Assembly (NCBI GenBank): GCA_021202015.1
Contig: JAJQDV010000045.1
Span: 1 to 55,679 of the forward strand
DNA: 55,679 nucleotides
From: Clostridiales bacterium
GTDB taxonomy: Bacteria > Bacillota > Clostridia > Lachnospirales > Lachnospiraceae
Direction: 5' to 3'
Shown: piece after piece, positions 8,106 through 16,058 of the stretch
Position numbering within the stretch: position 1 is the first letter of the stretch
Layout of the letters: each line of letters opens with the position of its first letter
Made by a program: the position numbers and the translations under genes
The notes under the pieces: model-generated
Database searches by the model: none
Told to the model about the DNA's origin: nothing
What the model saw: the letters and a program-made list of their open reading frames with translations, nothing else

Positions 8106-10899
8106 CTAATTTACCTCCCATCCAGTCATGACCGGAGAACTTCCATGCCTTCTCTGTCCAGACCATCTCATGACAGTTCGGATCCTTGTAGAAGTTCGCG
8201 GAACGGTTCGCTCCCTCCGGCGCGTTCGCGGGCTCGTTCCAGGATGCTTTCTCCTCAGCGCCGCCATGGTTCTTGTCAAGCGGTTTTTCTTTCCAGTCTT
8301 TCAGTTCTTTTCTGTCCCATTTCTCAATCTCAACCAGGCAGTGCTCGGTCGCCATACCGCTGGCATATTTGGACAGGAACCGTGACGGAGTCAGGATGTT
8401 GATGCAGCCGCCGCGGTCAACCGCGTGTCCGGGATCACCCAGAGGCTTATACTCCGCGGAGGACTCATAGCAATGGCAGGTGCCCTTCGGCACACGCTCT
8501 GTCAGCTGGGCGGCAAAAATGACCGCGCCGCGCTCGTTATACGCTTTCACCAGGTCGTGCTGTTTGATCCCGCGCTCCGCCGCGTCAAGCGGATTGATAC
8601 GCATGATCCAGTAATAGAAGCCGTCCACAAGTACTCTGTGGTTCTCGATATCGTTGACGAAGGAATCCTTTCCGTCGCCCTGTGTATGGAAACTGAACCG
8701 GGGATGCGGAGACAGCACAGCAAGCGGGTATTTCTTGATACGCTCGGTGTGATGACCCTCCCAGGACGGAATGTACATCGGCATCAGCGGTCTCTCAGTA
8801 TCATCTGTATCATAATGTCCGAAACGTTTCAGGCTGTTGGACACAAACTCCACCTTGCCAGACTGTGTCTGCAGACCCTTCTGGTCTACCAGGTCGCCCG
8901 GACGGAATCTGGAGATCCATCCTCTGGTATCCTGCTCGCGATCCTCCGCAAACCAGCGGAACGAAGGCGCAGGCGGTTTCCTGTCATCATTCGGCACAAT
9001 AAAGTAACCCTTCTCAAAGAACTTCTCCCAGGTCACGACCTTCGGCATATCGGAGGCGTAGAACATCTGCTTCGCCCAGCCGAGCTCGGTCTTGCCCTCA
9101 GAGAAGACATCGCCCACATGCAGACGCTCGCAGATCGCGTTAAAGATCTCATAGTCGGACATGGACTCGCCCAGCGGCTCGATACACTTCTTCTGCAGTG
9201 TAATCACGCGGTGGTTCGCCTGGTTGTGGGAATCCGGGTTGTAGCCGGAGTTGCTCGCCCACTCGCCGATATCCCAGCGCTCGAAGTTCGTGCAGGCCGG
9301 AAGAATGATGTCCGCGAACGGCACCTCGCCCTCAAACCAGATGGACTGGCTGACAACGAAAGGAAGCCTCTTCGTGCGGTACATTCTCGCGTAACGGTCG
9401 CCCTGACCCATCGTGCCGATGTGGGATCCGCCGTATTTATAGAGCAGCTGGATACGGGAATAACCGTTCGCCGGATACTCATATTTGTGGAACTGCTGCT
9501 CCTGGGAGTCGCCGACAAAGCCTCGGCCCCACCACTCTACATGGTCGTCCAGAATACACTCCGGAAGACGCATACGGTCAAGGTGAACGCCTGCCGCCGT
9601 ACTCAGGTTCGAGGACATCGGCTTACTGTCCACGCCGTTAAACATCCTGTATGCCAGAACCGCGCCTGCCGCGGAGTTCTGTGCATCGCCGCCGATACCG
9701 CCGTCAGCATAGCCCGGGAAGTAGAAATCAGAGTCTACCGGCACGCCCTGTGTCGTGCTGTAGAAATTGATGCCCGGCTTGCCGAGACCCTGCATGGTGA
9801 TCAGCGCGATCATCATTCTGGCCCAGTCCATACCGATCGGGCTTCTGCAGCAGCCGCCCCAGCCGCCGAGACCGCCGGCCGCCAGCATCGTCTTATTCTT
9901 TGCCCACTCACGCGCCAGTGCACGGATATCACGGGCCGGGATGTTACACTCTTTTGACGCCCACTCAGAGGACTTGGGTACACCATCGGTCTTGCCGAGC
10001 ACATAGTCCGTCCACTCTTCAAATCCGAAAGCGTGGGTAGCCACATATTCCTTGTCGTATGTACCCTCTACCAGCCAGGTGTAAGCAATACCGAGCGCAA
10101 GCGCAGCGTCCGTTCCCAACTGCGGGGAAAACCACTTGCCGCCATACAGGCCGTTCGTGTGGTTGTAATACGGATCGATGAATACCATCTTCACGCCGAG
10201 CTCCTGCAGCCATTTCCGGCGGATGGTACTCTCAAACGCACCGTAAATACCGTTGTTCGTCTCCGGATCGGAGGACCAGAATACCATCATCTCACAGTTC
10301 TGAAGGCAATCCTCCAGCAGATCGGTCTGCTCCGGGTTACCAAGTCTGGCGGTAAAACCGTACATATGGGTCGCACCCCAGTGCCAGCCCTCCCAGCTGT
10401 CCGGGTTATGATCGCCGTAGGTCAGACCGGCCGCGTTCATAAAACGGAACAGGGTACTGTGACGGTAACCGACCGTTCCCCACAGGTGGTGGGAGCTCGG
10501 CTCGATCACCATCGCGCCCGGCCCGAACTCTCTCTTAATCCGGCGCATCTCGTTACAGACAATATCGAGCGCCTCGTCCCAGCTGATCCGCTCATAGCCG
10601 GAGATCCCGCGGTTCTCCTCGTGTCGGTCGCCGTTCGGATCAAAGTCCACACGCTTCATCGGATACAGGTTGCGGCGGTCAGAATAAATCATGGATTTAA
10701 ACTGTGCCGTAACCGGCGTGTAGGTCGTCTTTCTCGGCGGGGTAAATGTGCGTCCTCTCGCTTCGATTGAGTATGAAGCGGCGTCGTCGTCGTCCAGATC
10801 CATCGGCGTGATACGTATGATCTTGTCAGCCTCTTCGTCCACATAGACAAAGACCGGCCCGCCGGTGGTCATCTGGGTTTTCCTTACCAAATTTCCCAT
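8098..10899 (-). CDS. athL: Pyrogallol-phloroglucinol transhydroxylase, molybdopterin large subunit
   Basis: Catalytic subunit of a DMSO-reductase-family enzyme that moves a hydroxyl group between phenols, turning pyrogallol into phloroglucinol without net redox change. The 933 residues follow the Pelobacter acidigallici protein almost block by block: TGGPVFVYV at the start, FTPPRKT, SSHHLWGTVGYRHS (about 135-148), HNPDSWEGWHWG (164-175), FWSSDPETN, AAGGLGGWGG, VSQSIWFEGEVPFADIILP. From memory of that structure, His144, Tyr152, Asp174 and the Mo-ligand Ser175 correspond here to His137, Tyr145, Asp167 and Ser168, all present. The C-terminus is about 45 residues longer than the Pelobacter protein. 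GAAGGAGG precedes the ATG. No Tat signal is seen. Formate dehydrogenase and other family members fit much less well. Confidence 0.95.
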   Translation of the reverse strand: MGNLVRKTQMTTGGPVFVYVDEEADKIIRITPMDLDDDDAASYSIEARGRTFTPPRKTTYTPVTAQFKSMIYSDRRNLYPMKRVDFDPNGDRHEENRGISGYERISWDEALDIVCNEMRRIKREFGPGAMVIEPSSHHLWGTVGYRHSTLFRFMNAAGLTYGDHNPDSWEGWHWGATHMYGFTARLGNPEQTDLLEDCLQNCEMMVFWSSDPETNNGIYGAFESTIRRKWLQELGVKMVFIDPYYNHTNGLYGGKWFSPQLGTDAALALGIAYTWLVEGTYDKEYVATHAFGFEEWTDYVLGKTDGVPKSSEWASKECNIPARDIRALAREWAKNKTMLAAGGLGGWGGCCRSPIGMDWARMMIALITMQGLGKPGINFYSTTQGVPVDSDFYFPGYADGGIGGDAQNSAAGAVLAYRMFNGVDSKPMSSNLSTAAGVHLDRMRLPECILDDHVEWWGRGFVGDSQEQQFHKYEYPANGYSRIQLLYKYGGSHIGTMGQGDRYARMYRTKRLPFVVSQSIWFEGEVPFADIILPACTNFERWDIGEWASNSGYNPDSHNQANHRVITLQKKCIEPLGESMSDYEIFNAICERLHVGDVFSEGKTELGWAKQMFYASDMPKVVTWEKFFEKGYFIVPNDDRKPPAPSFRWFAEDREQDTRGWISRFRPGDLVDQKGLQTQSGKVEFVSNSLKRFGHYDTDDTERPLMPMYIPSWEGHHTERIKKYPLAVLSPHPRFSFHTQGDGKDSFVNDIENHRVLVDGFYYWIMRINPLDAAERGIKQHDLVKAYNERGAVIFAAQLTERVPKGTCHCYESSAEYKPLGDPGHAVDRGGCINILTPSRFLSKYASGMATEHCLVEIEKWDRKELKDWKEKPLDKNHGGAEEKASWNEPANAPEGANRSANFYKDPNCHEMVWTEKAWKFSGHDWMGGKLDE

Positions 10900-10936
10900 T
10901 TTTTCCTCCTTCTTTCAAGCTCCATTTTTGACATCT

Positions 10937-10961
10937 GTAATTATTAGGAAATTATAATTAC
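10937..10961. promoter_or_regulatory. Dyad operator at the athL transcription start
   Basis: GTAATTAT (10937-10944) and ATAATTAC (10954-10961) form perfect 8-bp arms around a 9-bp spacer. The dyad lies just downstream of the athL -10, so a bound repressor would block transcription. One of the two TetR proteins of the locus is the likely ligand; this is inference. Confidence 0.5.
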
Positions 10962-10970
10962 GATGTATTT

Positions 10971-10999
10971 TTTATAACATTAAATAAATATCGTGTCAA
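10971..10999 (-). promoter_or_regulatory. athL promoter, sigma-A type
   Basis: The minus strand reads TTGACA (10994-10999), a 17-bp spacer, TATAAA (10971-10976). This predicts a leader of about 65 nt before the athL ATG. Confidence 0.75.
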
Positions 11000-11009
11000 A
11001 AAAATCCTC

Positions 11010-11040
11010 AGAATCAGGACAGTTAAATGTTCCGGATTCT
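11010..11040. promoter_or_regulatory. Hairpin flanked by A- and T-runs, just upstream of the athL -35
   Basis: AGAATC and GGATTCT end an imperfect hairpin with T-rich tails on both strands (T-run 11044-11049; A-run 10998-11004). It resembles a bidirectional terminator insulating the athL promoter, or a binding site for an activator. Confidence 0.45.
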
Positions 11041-11247
11041 TCCTTTTTTATGCAACCGGTCACTTTCAGGCGTTTGTTACAATACACCTGTTTTTATTAT
11101 GAAACATGCACGAAATTAAGAATCATTTTTGTATGTATCCTACAAGTTTCGCACGATTTTATCGAAAAGAATGCAATCATTCACTTGCATTTTTTAATTC
11201 CAAACGTAATTTCAAAACGTTTTTGTCATTCATTCTGAAAATTCGCT

Positions 11248-11295
11248 CCTGTTTTCTAAAAATATCTGGTTTTTTTTACAGAAAACAGGTATACT
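11248..11295 (+). promoter_or_regulatory. Promoter and inverted repeat for the divergent tetR gene
   Basis: A perfect 10-bp inverted repeat, CCTGTTTTCT (11248-11257) and AGAAAACAGG (11280-11289), encloses a weak -35 (TGGTTT, 11267-11272). A -10 TATACT (11290-11295) follows at 17 bp. The layout suggests autoregulation by the TetR protein encoded 50 bp downstream. The rest of the 446-bp gap (10900-11345) holds the athL promoter elements and no gene. Confidence 0.5.
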
Positions 11296-11345
11296 GTATG
11301 TAGATGTATTGCTAAAAAAGCAGAGGAAGCAAGGGGATAATCATC

Positions 11346-11927
11346 ATGAAGGATACCAAATCCTGGATTCTGGACGCGGCAGCTATGCTGTTTACACAAA
11401 ACGGATATAACGGAACCACGACCAGAGCGATCGCGGAGCTCGCGGGGATCAGTGAATCCACCTTTTTCCGAATTTATAAGAGCAAGGACGCCATGCTGAC
11501 AGATCTGCTCTATATCATGACGCCGGGACCGGAGGACATCCCCATGAAGGAGATGACCAACGGCGCCGACATCCAAAAGGATTTCGAACTGTTTTTTTAT
11601 TACAATGCGATTCTGCATATCCGGCACCTGCCGGTATTCCGCCTTGCCATGCATCTGGAGGAGGTTTATGACAAATCCCGTTTTTCGAAGATCAAGGGCC
11701 TGGTTTCCCAGATGGCCGGATACTTCCAGCATCTGAATGAGATCGGATTTCTCATTGATTTCGATTATGAGATGCTTGCGGAACACATCAATGCGCTGTC
11801 CATCGTAAAGGCCTCCGAGTTTATCACCGGTGAGATCTACGGGGTTCCCATGGAACAGTCCGTGCGGGCATATTCGAAACAGTACGCGGAGTTTTTCGCC
11901 CGGCTGCTGACAACAAAGGATTCCTGA
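11346..11927 (+). CDS. TetR family regulator divergent from athLS
   Basis: A 193-residue TetR protein. The N-terminal helix-turn-helix is clear (AAAMLFTQNGYNGTTTRAIAE at about 9-29, then STFFRIYKSKDAM). The remaining helical domain should bind the inducer. It is the only plus-strand gene near the transhydroxylase and is transcribed away from athL, the usual arrangement for a local repressor whose ligand is the pathway substrate. Pyrogallol or a related phenol is the natural candidate by position, but no binding residue can be read. AGAGGAAGCAAGGGG precedes the ATG. Confidence 0.9.
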   Translation: MKDTKSWILDAAAMLFTQNGYNGTTTRAIAELAGISESTFFRIYKSKDAMLTDLLYIMTPGPEDIPMKEMTNGADIQKDFELFFYYNAILHIRHLPVFRLAMHLEEVYDKSRFSKIKGLVSQMAGYFQHLNEIGFLIDFDYEMLAEHINALSIVKASEFITGEIYGVPMEQSVRAYSKQYAEFFARLLTTKDS

Positions 11928-12014
11928 CCCGGCGGTTCCGCATCCCCCCGGCATTCTTCATCCGCACACACCGTCCTGATTTTCAGGCGGGCAGAATTTC
12001 GTTACCCTCCGCGC

Positions 12015-12368
12015 TTATCGCTCCGCGTCGGTATCATCTGTCACGCTGTCCTTAATCGCTTCGCCGGTATCCCGGACAGAGTCTCCCGCGTCATCCAATG
12101 CGTCCCGCGCGCTGTCCGCCGCGTCATCCGGCGCTTCATCTTCCGTCGTATCCCGATCGGTTCCGTCCGTTGTTCCCGCCGTATCGTCCTCTGTATCCGT
12201 AATATTACCGGTCCCGGCGTCGTCATCCGTGCTGTCATCAGTCCGATCATCGTCCGTGCTGTCCTCGACTCTGGTATCGCTGTCGGTCTTGTCCTTCCCG
12301 CATGCCGTAAACGTCGTCAGGCTGAGCGCCAGCATGGCAATAAAAGCAAATTGTTTCCATTTTCTCAT
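12015..12368 (-). CDS. Small acidic lipoprotein
   Basis: A 117-residue product with a clear lipoprotein signal (MRKWKQFAFIAMLALSLTTFTAC) followed by a low-complexity tail made almost only of Asp, Thr, Glu, Ala and Ser. The last 35 residues (DAADSARDALDDAGDSVRD) have heptad-like Ala spacing and may be helical. No enzyme domain is visible. AGGAGAT precedes the ATG. It may be a surface or spore-envelope protein, but nothing proves a role. It stands alone between the tetR gene and spoVAE. Confidence 0.7.
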   Translation of the reverse strand: MRKWKQFAFIAMLALSLTTFTACGKDKTDSDTRVEDSTDDDRTDDSTDDDAGTGNITDTEDDTAGTTDGTDRDTTEDEAPDDAADSARDALDDAGDSVRDTGEAIKDSVTDDTDAER

Positions 12369-12517
12369 CGTATTTCCATCTCCTTTTTATTTCGAAAATG
12401 CGCTTCATTTTCGAATCTCTACGATACTAATATGAGCGTTTTTTCTTTTTTTATGCAGGTCCGTAATATCCCCGGTCCGGGAGACCGTCCGTCCCTCATG
12501 TGCCGTCACGCGACGAT

Positions 12518-12874
12518 TTACTTTCTCATCTTCGGCTGAAAAATCAGCGAGACAATATAGCCGAAGATCAATGCCGCGGATACGCCCACCGCACAGGCAG
12601 TAAAACCACCCGTAAAAAGGCCGAGGAATCCGCTCTCATCGATCGCGGTCTTCATCCCCTCCCAGAGAAGGTTCCCGAAGCCGAGCAGCGGAACCGAAGC
12701 GCCTGCGCCGGCAAACTCCGAGAATGGCCCATACAGACCGACCGCACCCAGCACGGCGCCCGAACAGACGAGCAGGACCATCACCCTGCCCGGCAGCATT
12801 TTTGTTTTATCAATAAGGATCTGAACCAGGGCGCAGATGAGGCCGCCGACCCAAAACGCAGTCAGATAAGACAT
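12518..12874 (-). CDS. spoVAE: Stage V sporulation protein AE
   Basis: A 118-residue integral membrane protein with about four hydrophobic segments and the SpoVAE pattern: FWVGGLICALVQILID at the N-terminus, PGRVMVLLVCSGAVLGAVGLY in the middle, and ESGFLGLFTGGFTACAVGV near the end. It is part of the SpoVA complex in the spore inner membrane that moves dipicolinic acid into the forespore and releases it at germination. It lies 16 bp after spoVAD, in one operon. Confidence 0.92.
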   Translation of the reverse strand: MSYLTAFWVGGLICALVQILIDKTKMLPGRVMVLLVCSGAVLGAVGLYGPFSEFAGAGASVPLLGFGNLLWEGMKTAIDESGFLGLFTGGFTACAVGVSAALIFGYIVSLIFQPKMRK

Positions 12875-12890
12875 TTTTCTCTCCTTTCTG

Positions 12891-13967
12891 TCACCGAGGC
12901 GAACCGGATCTGTCCGTTCTCCGCCGCGAACAGGATTCTTCGCAGCACTCGATCACTACGGCATGCGCGATGCCGGGAACATTCTGTCCCTCATTGAAAC
13001 TGATCCTGGAAAGCAAAGCCCCGGTCGGGACAAACAGGATCCGACGCAGTTTCCCCGAGCGAAGCAGCGGGAGAAAATGCGCGCTCAGCATCACGGCGGA
13101 GCAGCCGCAGCCGCTTCCTCCGGAACCGGTTCCCTGCTTCTCATTATCAAATATCTCTATACCGCAATCCATATGCTTCTCTGAAATATCAATATTCTTT
13201 TCCTTCAGCAGATCAATGAGAATCTCCCGGCCGACCTTTCCGAGATCACCGGTAATGATTCTGTCATAGTCATCGGCCGTCCGGCCGAAGTCCTCCAGAT
13301 GCGCCTCGATCACATCCTTTGCGGCGGGAGCCATCGCGGCACCCATATTCATGGAATCGCGAACGCCGTAATCTACGATTTTTCCCGTCGTCACCCCGGT
13401 GATTCTTACCGGACACTCATCTTTTTTCCGAAAGTCCTGTCCGGCAATTAAAAAAGCTCCGCTTCCGGTGACTGTCCAGGTCGTCGACAGGGGTCTCTGG
13501 TTTGCATACTCCAGGGGAAACCGAAACTGTTTCTCCGCACTCGCAAAATGGCTCGAGGTGACCGCACCCGCCAGATACGCATAGCCGGCGGCGACGGTCA
13601 TTGCCGCCAGGGAAAGCGCAAGGCCCGAAGTGGAACAGGCGCCGTAAAGGCCGAACAGCGGTACGCCAAAGGGCTGCAACGCAAAGGAAGAGGCCACGGA
13701 CTGCCCGAGCAGATCGCCGGCAAACAGGTAGCGTATGTCCTCCGGACTGACGCCGGCTTTTTCGATCGCAATCTCCATCGCCTTTTTCTGGAAAGCGCTC
13801 TCCGCCTCCTCCCAGTTCTCGCTTCCGAATTTGTCGTCCTCGACGACCAGATCAAACCGACCGCTTAAGGGACCCTCCCCTTCCTTCTTACCCACGACAG
13901 AGCTGCTGCTGACAATGCAGGGAGGATGTGAAAAACACAGACTTTGTCTGCCTCTCTGTTCTGACAT
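12891..13967 (-). CDS. spoVAD: Stage V sporulation protein AD
   Basis: A 358-residue thiolase-fold protein that binds dipicolinic acid in the SpoVA complex. Family signatures are present: SSSVVGKKEGEGPLSGRFD at the N-terminus, YGACSTSGLALSLAAM near residue 110, SSHFASAEKQFRFPLEY, and TWTVTGSGAFLIA. It is about 20 residues longer than the Bacillus protein, from an extended Arg/Ser-rich C-terminus. GGAGGG precedes the ATG. spoVAC, which normally lies directly upstream, is absent; upstream are a repeat element and a flavodoxin gene. A sigma-G-type promoter lies just upstream. Confidence 0.93.
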   Translation of the reverse strand: MSEQRGRQSLCFSHPPCIVSSSSVVGKKEGEGPLSGRFDLVVEDDKFGSENWEEAESAFQKKAMEIAIEKAGVSPEDIRYLFAGDLLGQSVASSFALQPFGVPLFGLYGACSTSGLALSLAAMTVAAGYAYLAGAVTSSHFASAEKQFRFPLEYANQRPLSTTWTVTGSGAFLIAGQDFRKKDECPVRITGVTTGKIVDYGVRDSMNMGAAMAPAAKDVIEAHLEDFGRTADDYDRIITGDLGKVGREILIDLLKEKNIDISEKHMDCGIEIFDNEKQGTGSGGSGCGCSAVMLSAHFLPLLRSGKLRRILFVPTGALLSRISFNEGQNVPGIAHAVVIECCEESCSRRRTDRSGSPR

Positions 13968-14002
13968 CTGATCCCTCCTTTCACTGTGCTTTTGTTTTTA
14001 AA

Positions 14003-14033
14003 TAGTATCTCGTAGAAATAAAAAAATTATACA
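14003..14033 (-). promoter_or_regulatory. Sigma-G-like promoter of spoVAD-spoVAE
   Basis: The minus strand reads TGTATA (14028-14033), 18 bp, GATACTA (14003-14009), close to the sigma-G consensus TGAATA-18-CATACTA. It ends 35 bp before the spoVAD ATG. Confidence 0.55.
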
Positions 14034-14103
14034 TAAAATAAAGTGTCGCTTGCGACAGGTCTGCCCCGTGGGTACTTCGCGCGCGAGCGGTTGCATCGCA
14101 AAA

Positions 14104-14232
14104 TTTCCTATCCGCGAGCTGCGCATCCACAGCGGAGCGTTTTTTGTCATATAGGAAGTTCGGAGAACTTTCCTATATGATAAAAAAACGCCCTGACGCA
14201 TTCCTGCGCCGGGCGCGGTCGCTTTTGCGACA
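14104..14232. repeat. Dispersed hairpin repeat, copy A
   Basis: Module 2 (14104-14181) ends in a long stem: TCATATAGGAAGTTC (14147-14161) pairs with 14165-14180, with T- and A-runs outside. Module 1 (about 14196-14232, GCGCGGTCGCTTTTGCGAC core) follows. The same modules occur in copy B in the opposite order. It lies downstream of the minus-strand flavodoxin gene and may also terminate its transcript. Confidence 0.75.
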
Positions 14233-14255
14233 TAACTCCAAATCCTGTATGCGGT

Positions 14256-14693
14256 TCAGCCCGCAGCTTCCGCCAGCGCCTTCCCGGCGGCGATCAACGC
14301 GGCTTCCGCGTCGGCATCGGGCGCCTCGTTGCAGATTACGCCCTCAGGCACGATCATCTCCGCACCCGCTCCCGTCATCTGATCCGCCCAGGTCCGCATC
14401 CATTCGCCGTCGCCCCAGCCGTAGGATCCGAATAAAAGGATTTTCTTCCCTGAAACATAAGCTTTCAGCTCCTCGACAAACGGATCCACCACGGATTCCT
14501 CCAGCTGCTCCGCTCCCATGGATGGACAGCCCATCGCAAACACAGACTCCTTCGCGAGCGCGTCAGGCGTAATATCCTCAAACGGCACGATGACCGGCGT
14601 CGCTTTGCCCGCCGTCACTCCGTTCGCCACAAGCTCCGCCATGGAAGCGGTGTTTCCGGTTCCCGACCAATAAACAATTTTTACTTCTGCCAT
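14256..14693 (-). CDS. Flavodoxin
   Basis: A 145-residue short-chain flavodoxin, a cytosolic FMN electron carrier that can replace ferredoxin. The phosphate-binding loop is WSGTGNTASMA at residues 9-19. GCPSMGAEQLEES and LFGSYGWGDGEWM supply the two loops that flank the flavin ring. It is the last gene of a minus-strand run with DUF3793 and DUF2325 genes (gaps 24 and 141 bp). Confidence 0.95.
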   Translation of the reverse strand: MAEVKIVYWSGTGNTASMAELVANGVTAGKATPVIVPFEDITPDALAKESVFAMGCPSMGAEQLEESVVDPFVEELKAYVSGKKILLFGSYGWGDGEWMRTWADQMTGAGAEMIVPEGVICNEAPDADAEAALIAAGKALAEAAG

Positions 14694-14717
14694 TTTAACT
14701 CTCCTTTTTTGTTCTGA

Positions 14718-15305
14718 TTAACAGGCGATCTCTCTGATATTTTTCCCGGAAAAAAACTCATTTACGGCGCAGGCCTTTGCCTCGTCATAAACACGAAACA
14801 TCCGCTTCGCCCCCTCTACATCCGAATATACCTTCCAGTAACCCGTGCATCTGCAGCCCTTCCCCCGATGGCGGATAAAGCCCCTGACATCCTCCAGCGG
14901 ATATCCGAGAAACACCCCCGTCTCATGAGGAAAATCCTGCGACTGATTATAAAAATACGCGATCCGTTCTCCCAGATAAGAAAGCTTCTGCCTGAGAGGC
15001 TCATCTGCATACCCGTATCCGGATAAAAAGGCGGCGATCTCTCTCCTGTTCAGCCAGCTCTCCATCCACTTCTCCCGGTAGAGCAGGATAATATCTCTCC
15101 GGCCGCTGCTGCAGAGCCGGCAAAGTCTGATATCCGTCTGATACAGAAAAGAGCAGACAAGGCGGGAGGTACCCGCCGGCACGGTAAACATGCAGGACAT
15201 CTTTACATTTTTTAATACGGGAGCGCTCTGTACGATCATCTGCATCTGAACACTCTCCGCCGCCTCTGAACTTGTCAGGCATCTTACCACCGCTTCTGTC
15301 GACAT
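14718..15305 (-). CDS. DUF3793 family protein
   Basis: A 195-residue cytosolic protein of the uncharacterised DUF3793 family, judged by the conserved end part: FLGYPLEDVRGFIRHRG, GYWKVYSDVEGAKRMF and the preceding GERIAYFYN. The ATG at 15305 follows AAAGGAG; the 21 upstream residues of the longer frame are discarded. Members of this family are often found beside flavodoxin and DUF2325 genes in clostridia, as here, so a link to iron or flavin redox metabolism is suspected. No reaction is known to me. Confidence 0.8.
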   Translation of the reverse strand: MSTEAVVRCLTSSEAAESVQMQMIVQSAPVLKNVKMSCMFTVPAGTSRLVCSFLYQTDIRLCRLCSSGRRDIILLYREKWMESWLNRREIAAFLSGYGYADEPLRQKLSYLGERIAYFYNQSQDFPHETGVFLGYPLEDVRGFIRHRGKGCRCTGYWKVYSDVEGAKRMFRVYDEAKACAVNEFFSGKNIREIAC

Positions 15306-15446
15306 TTTGTCTCCTTTCCGTTCGATTCCCGTATACCAGTATCTCCGGATTCCGCCGCGGGTATTCACGGACGCCCGCGCAATTTCAGTTCCGGGTGTAA
15401 TTCACATCCGGCGAATATTCACGGATAACCACGCGATTGCATCTGT

Positions 15447-15725
15447 TTACGCATACTGTTCCAGAATCCCGATCAGCGCGCTGGCGCTGCTGCTGTGCGA
15501 TCTCTCGATAATGGCATTGCTGCGTTCCGCCTCCGTCACGGCGCAGTTTACCATCTTGTGAGAAACCGTGGAAGTAAACAGGATCATCAGATCCGGACTC
15601 CCGATCTTGCTTTTCAGATCGGTCTTCATCTTCGTAAAAACCTTTGCCTTGCATTTATAGCGCCTGCAAATATCCTTATACTGCGTCTCCATCCGCTCAT
15701 GCCCGCCGATAATAACAATGCTCAT
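15447..15725 (-). CDS. DUF2325 domain protein
   Basis: A 92-residue protein that begins MSIVIIGGHERMETQYKDI and contains DLMILFTSTVSHKMV, the pattern of DUF2325, a small Rossmann-like family of unknown function. It is the first gene of the DUF2325-DUF3793-flavodoxin run. AAGGAG precedes the ATG. Confidence 0.85.
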   Translation of the reverse strand: MSIVIIGGHERMETQYKDICRRYKCKAKVFTKMKTDLKSKIGSPDLMILFTSTVSHKMVNCAVTEAERSNAIIERSHSSSASALIGILEQYA

Positions 15726-15847
15726 GCTTTTCTCCTTCCCGTTCTTTTTCCGTTTCGATGGTTAGTATACTATAACTTTTGTTAAATGTCAATTACTTTC
15801 TCCAAATTCCGGATTGTTACGGACTGTACCCGGATTTTTCTGAAAAA

Positions 15848-15867
15848 GAATGCGCCTTGGCGCATTC
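15848..15867 (-). terminator. Perfect 9-bp hairpin at the edge of repeat copy B
   Basis: GAATGCGCC (15848-15856) and GGCGCATTC (15859-15867) with a 2-nt loop, followed on the minus strand by five Ts. It may act as an additional stop for transcription entering from fprA. Confidence 0.5.
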
Positions 15868-15977
15868 TCGCGCCGAGCGCGGTCGCTTTTTGCGACATTC
15901 TTCCTATCGCGCGAGTGCGCATCCACAGCGGAGCGTTTTTTATCATATAGGAAATTCGGAGAACTTTCCTATATGAT
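15848..15977. repeat. Dispersed hairpin repeat, copy B
   Basis: Module 1 (about 15861-15898) is followed by module 2 (about 15901-15977), whose stem is 15943-15957 with 15961-15976. Module 2 differs from copy A by only a few bases over about 75 bp. It occupies most of the 333-bp gap between fprA and the DUF2325 gene; nothing there codes for protein. Confidence 0.75.
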
Positions 15978-15983
15978 AAAAAA

Positions 15984-16020
15984 GAAAGTCCTGCGCTGAT
16001 TTCTCGCGCAAAGGACTTTC
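15984..16020 (-). terminator. Rho-independent terminator of fprA
   Basis: GAAAGTCCT pairs with AGGACTTTC, with an inner GCGC pair. On the minus strand a T-rich run (TTTCTTTTTT) follows. It lies about 40 bp after the fprA stop. Confidence 0.8.
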
Positions 16021-16058
16021 CTTTTCCATCCGGATCTCCTATGTAATTTTCAAAAATA

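Noticed and set aside
8425-9957. 510-residue plus-strand open frame opposite athL
   Set aside because: It is antisense to a gene with strong family identity, has no ribosome site or motif, and is explained by GC-rich codon use of athL.
8098-10899. AthL as formate dehydrogenase, thiosulfate reductase or acetylene hydratase
   Set aside because: Long blocks match transhydroxylase, including the His/Tyr/Asp/Ser active-site set. There is no N-terminal Fe4S4 Cys motif and no Tat signal.
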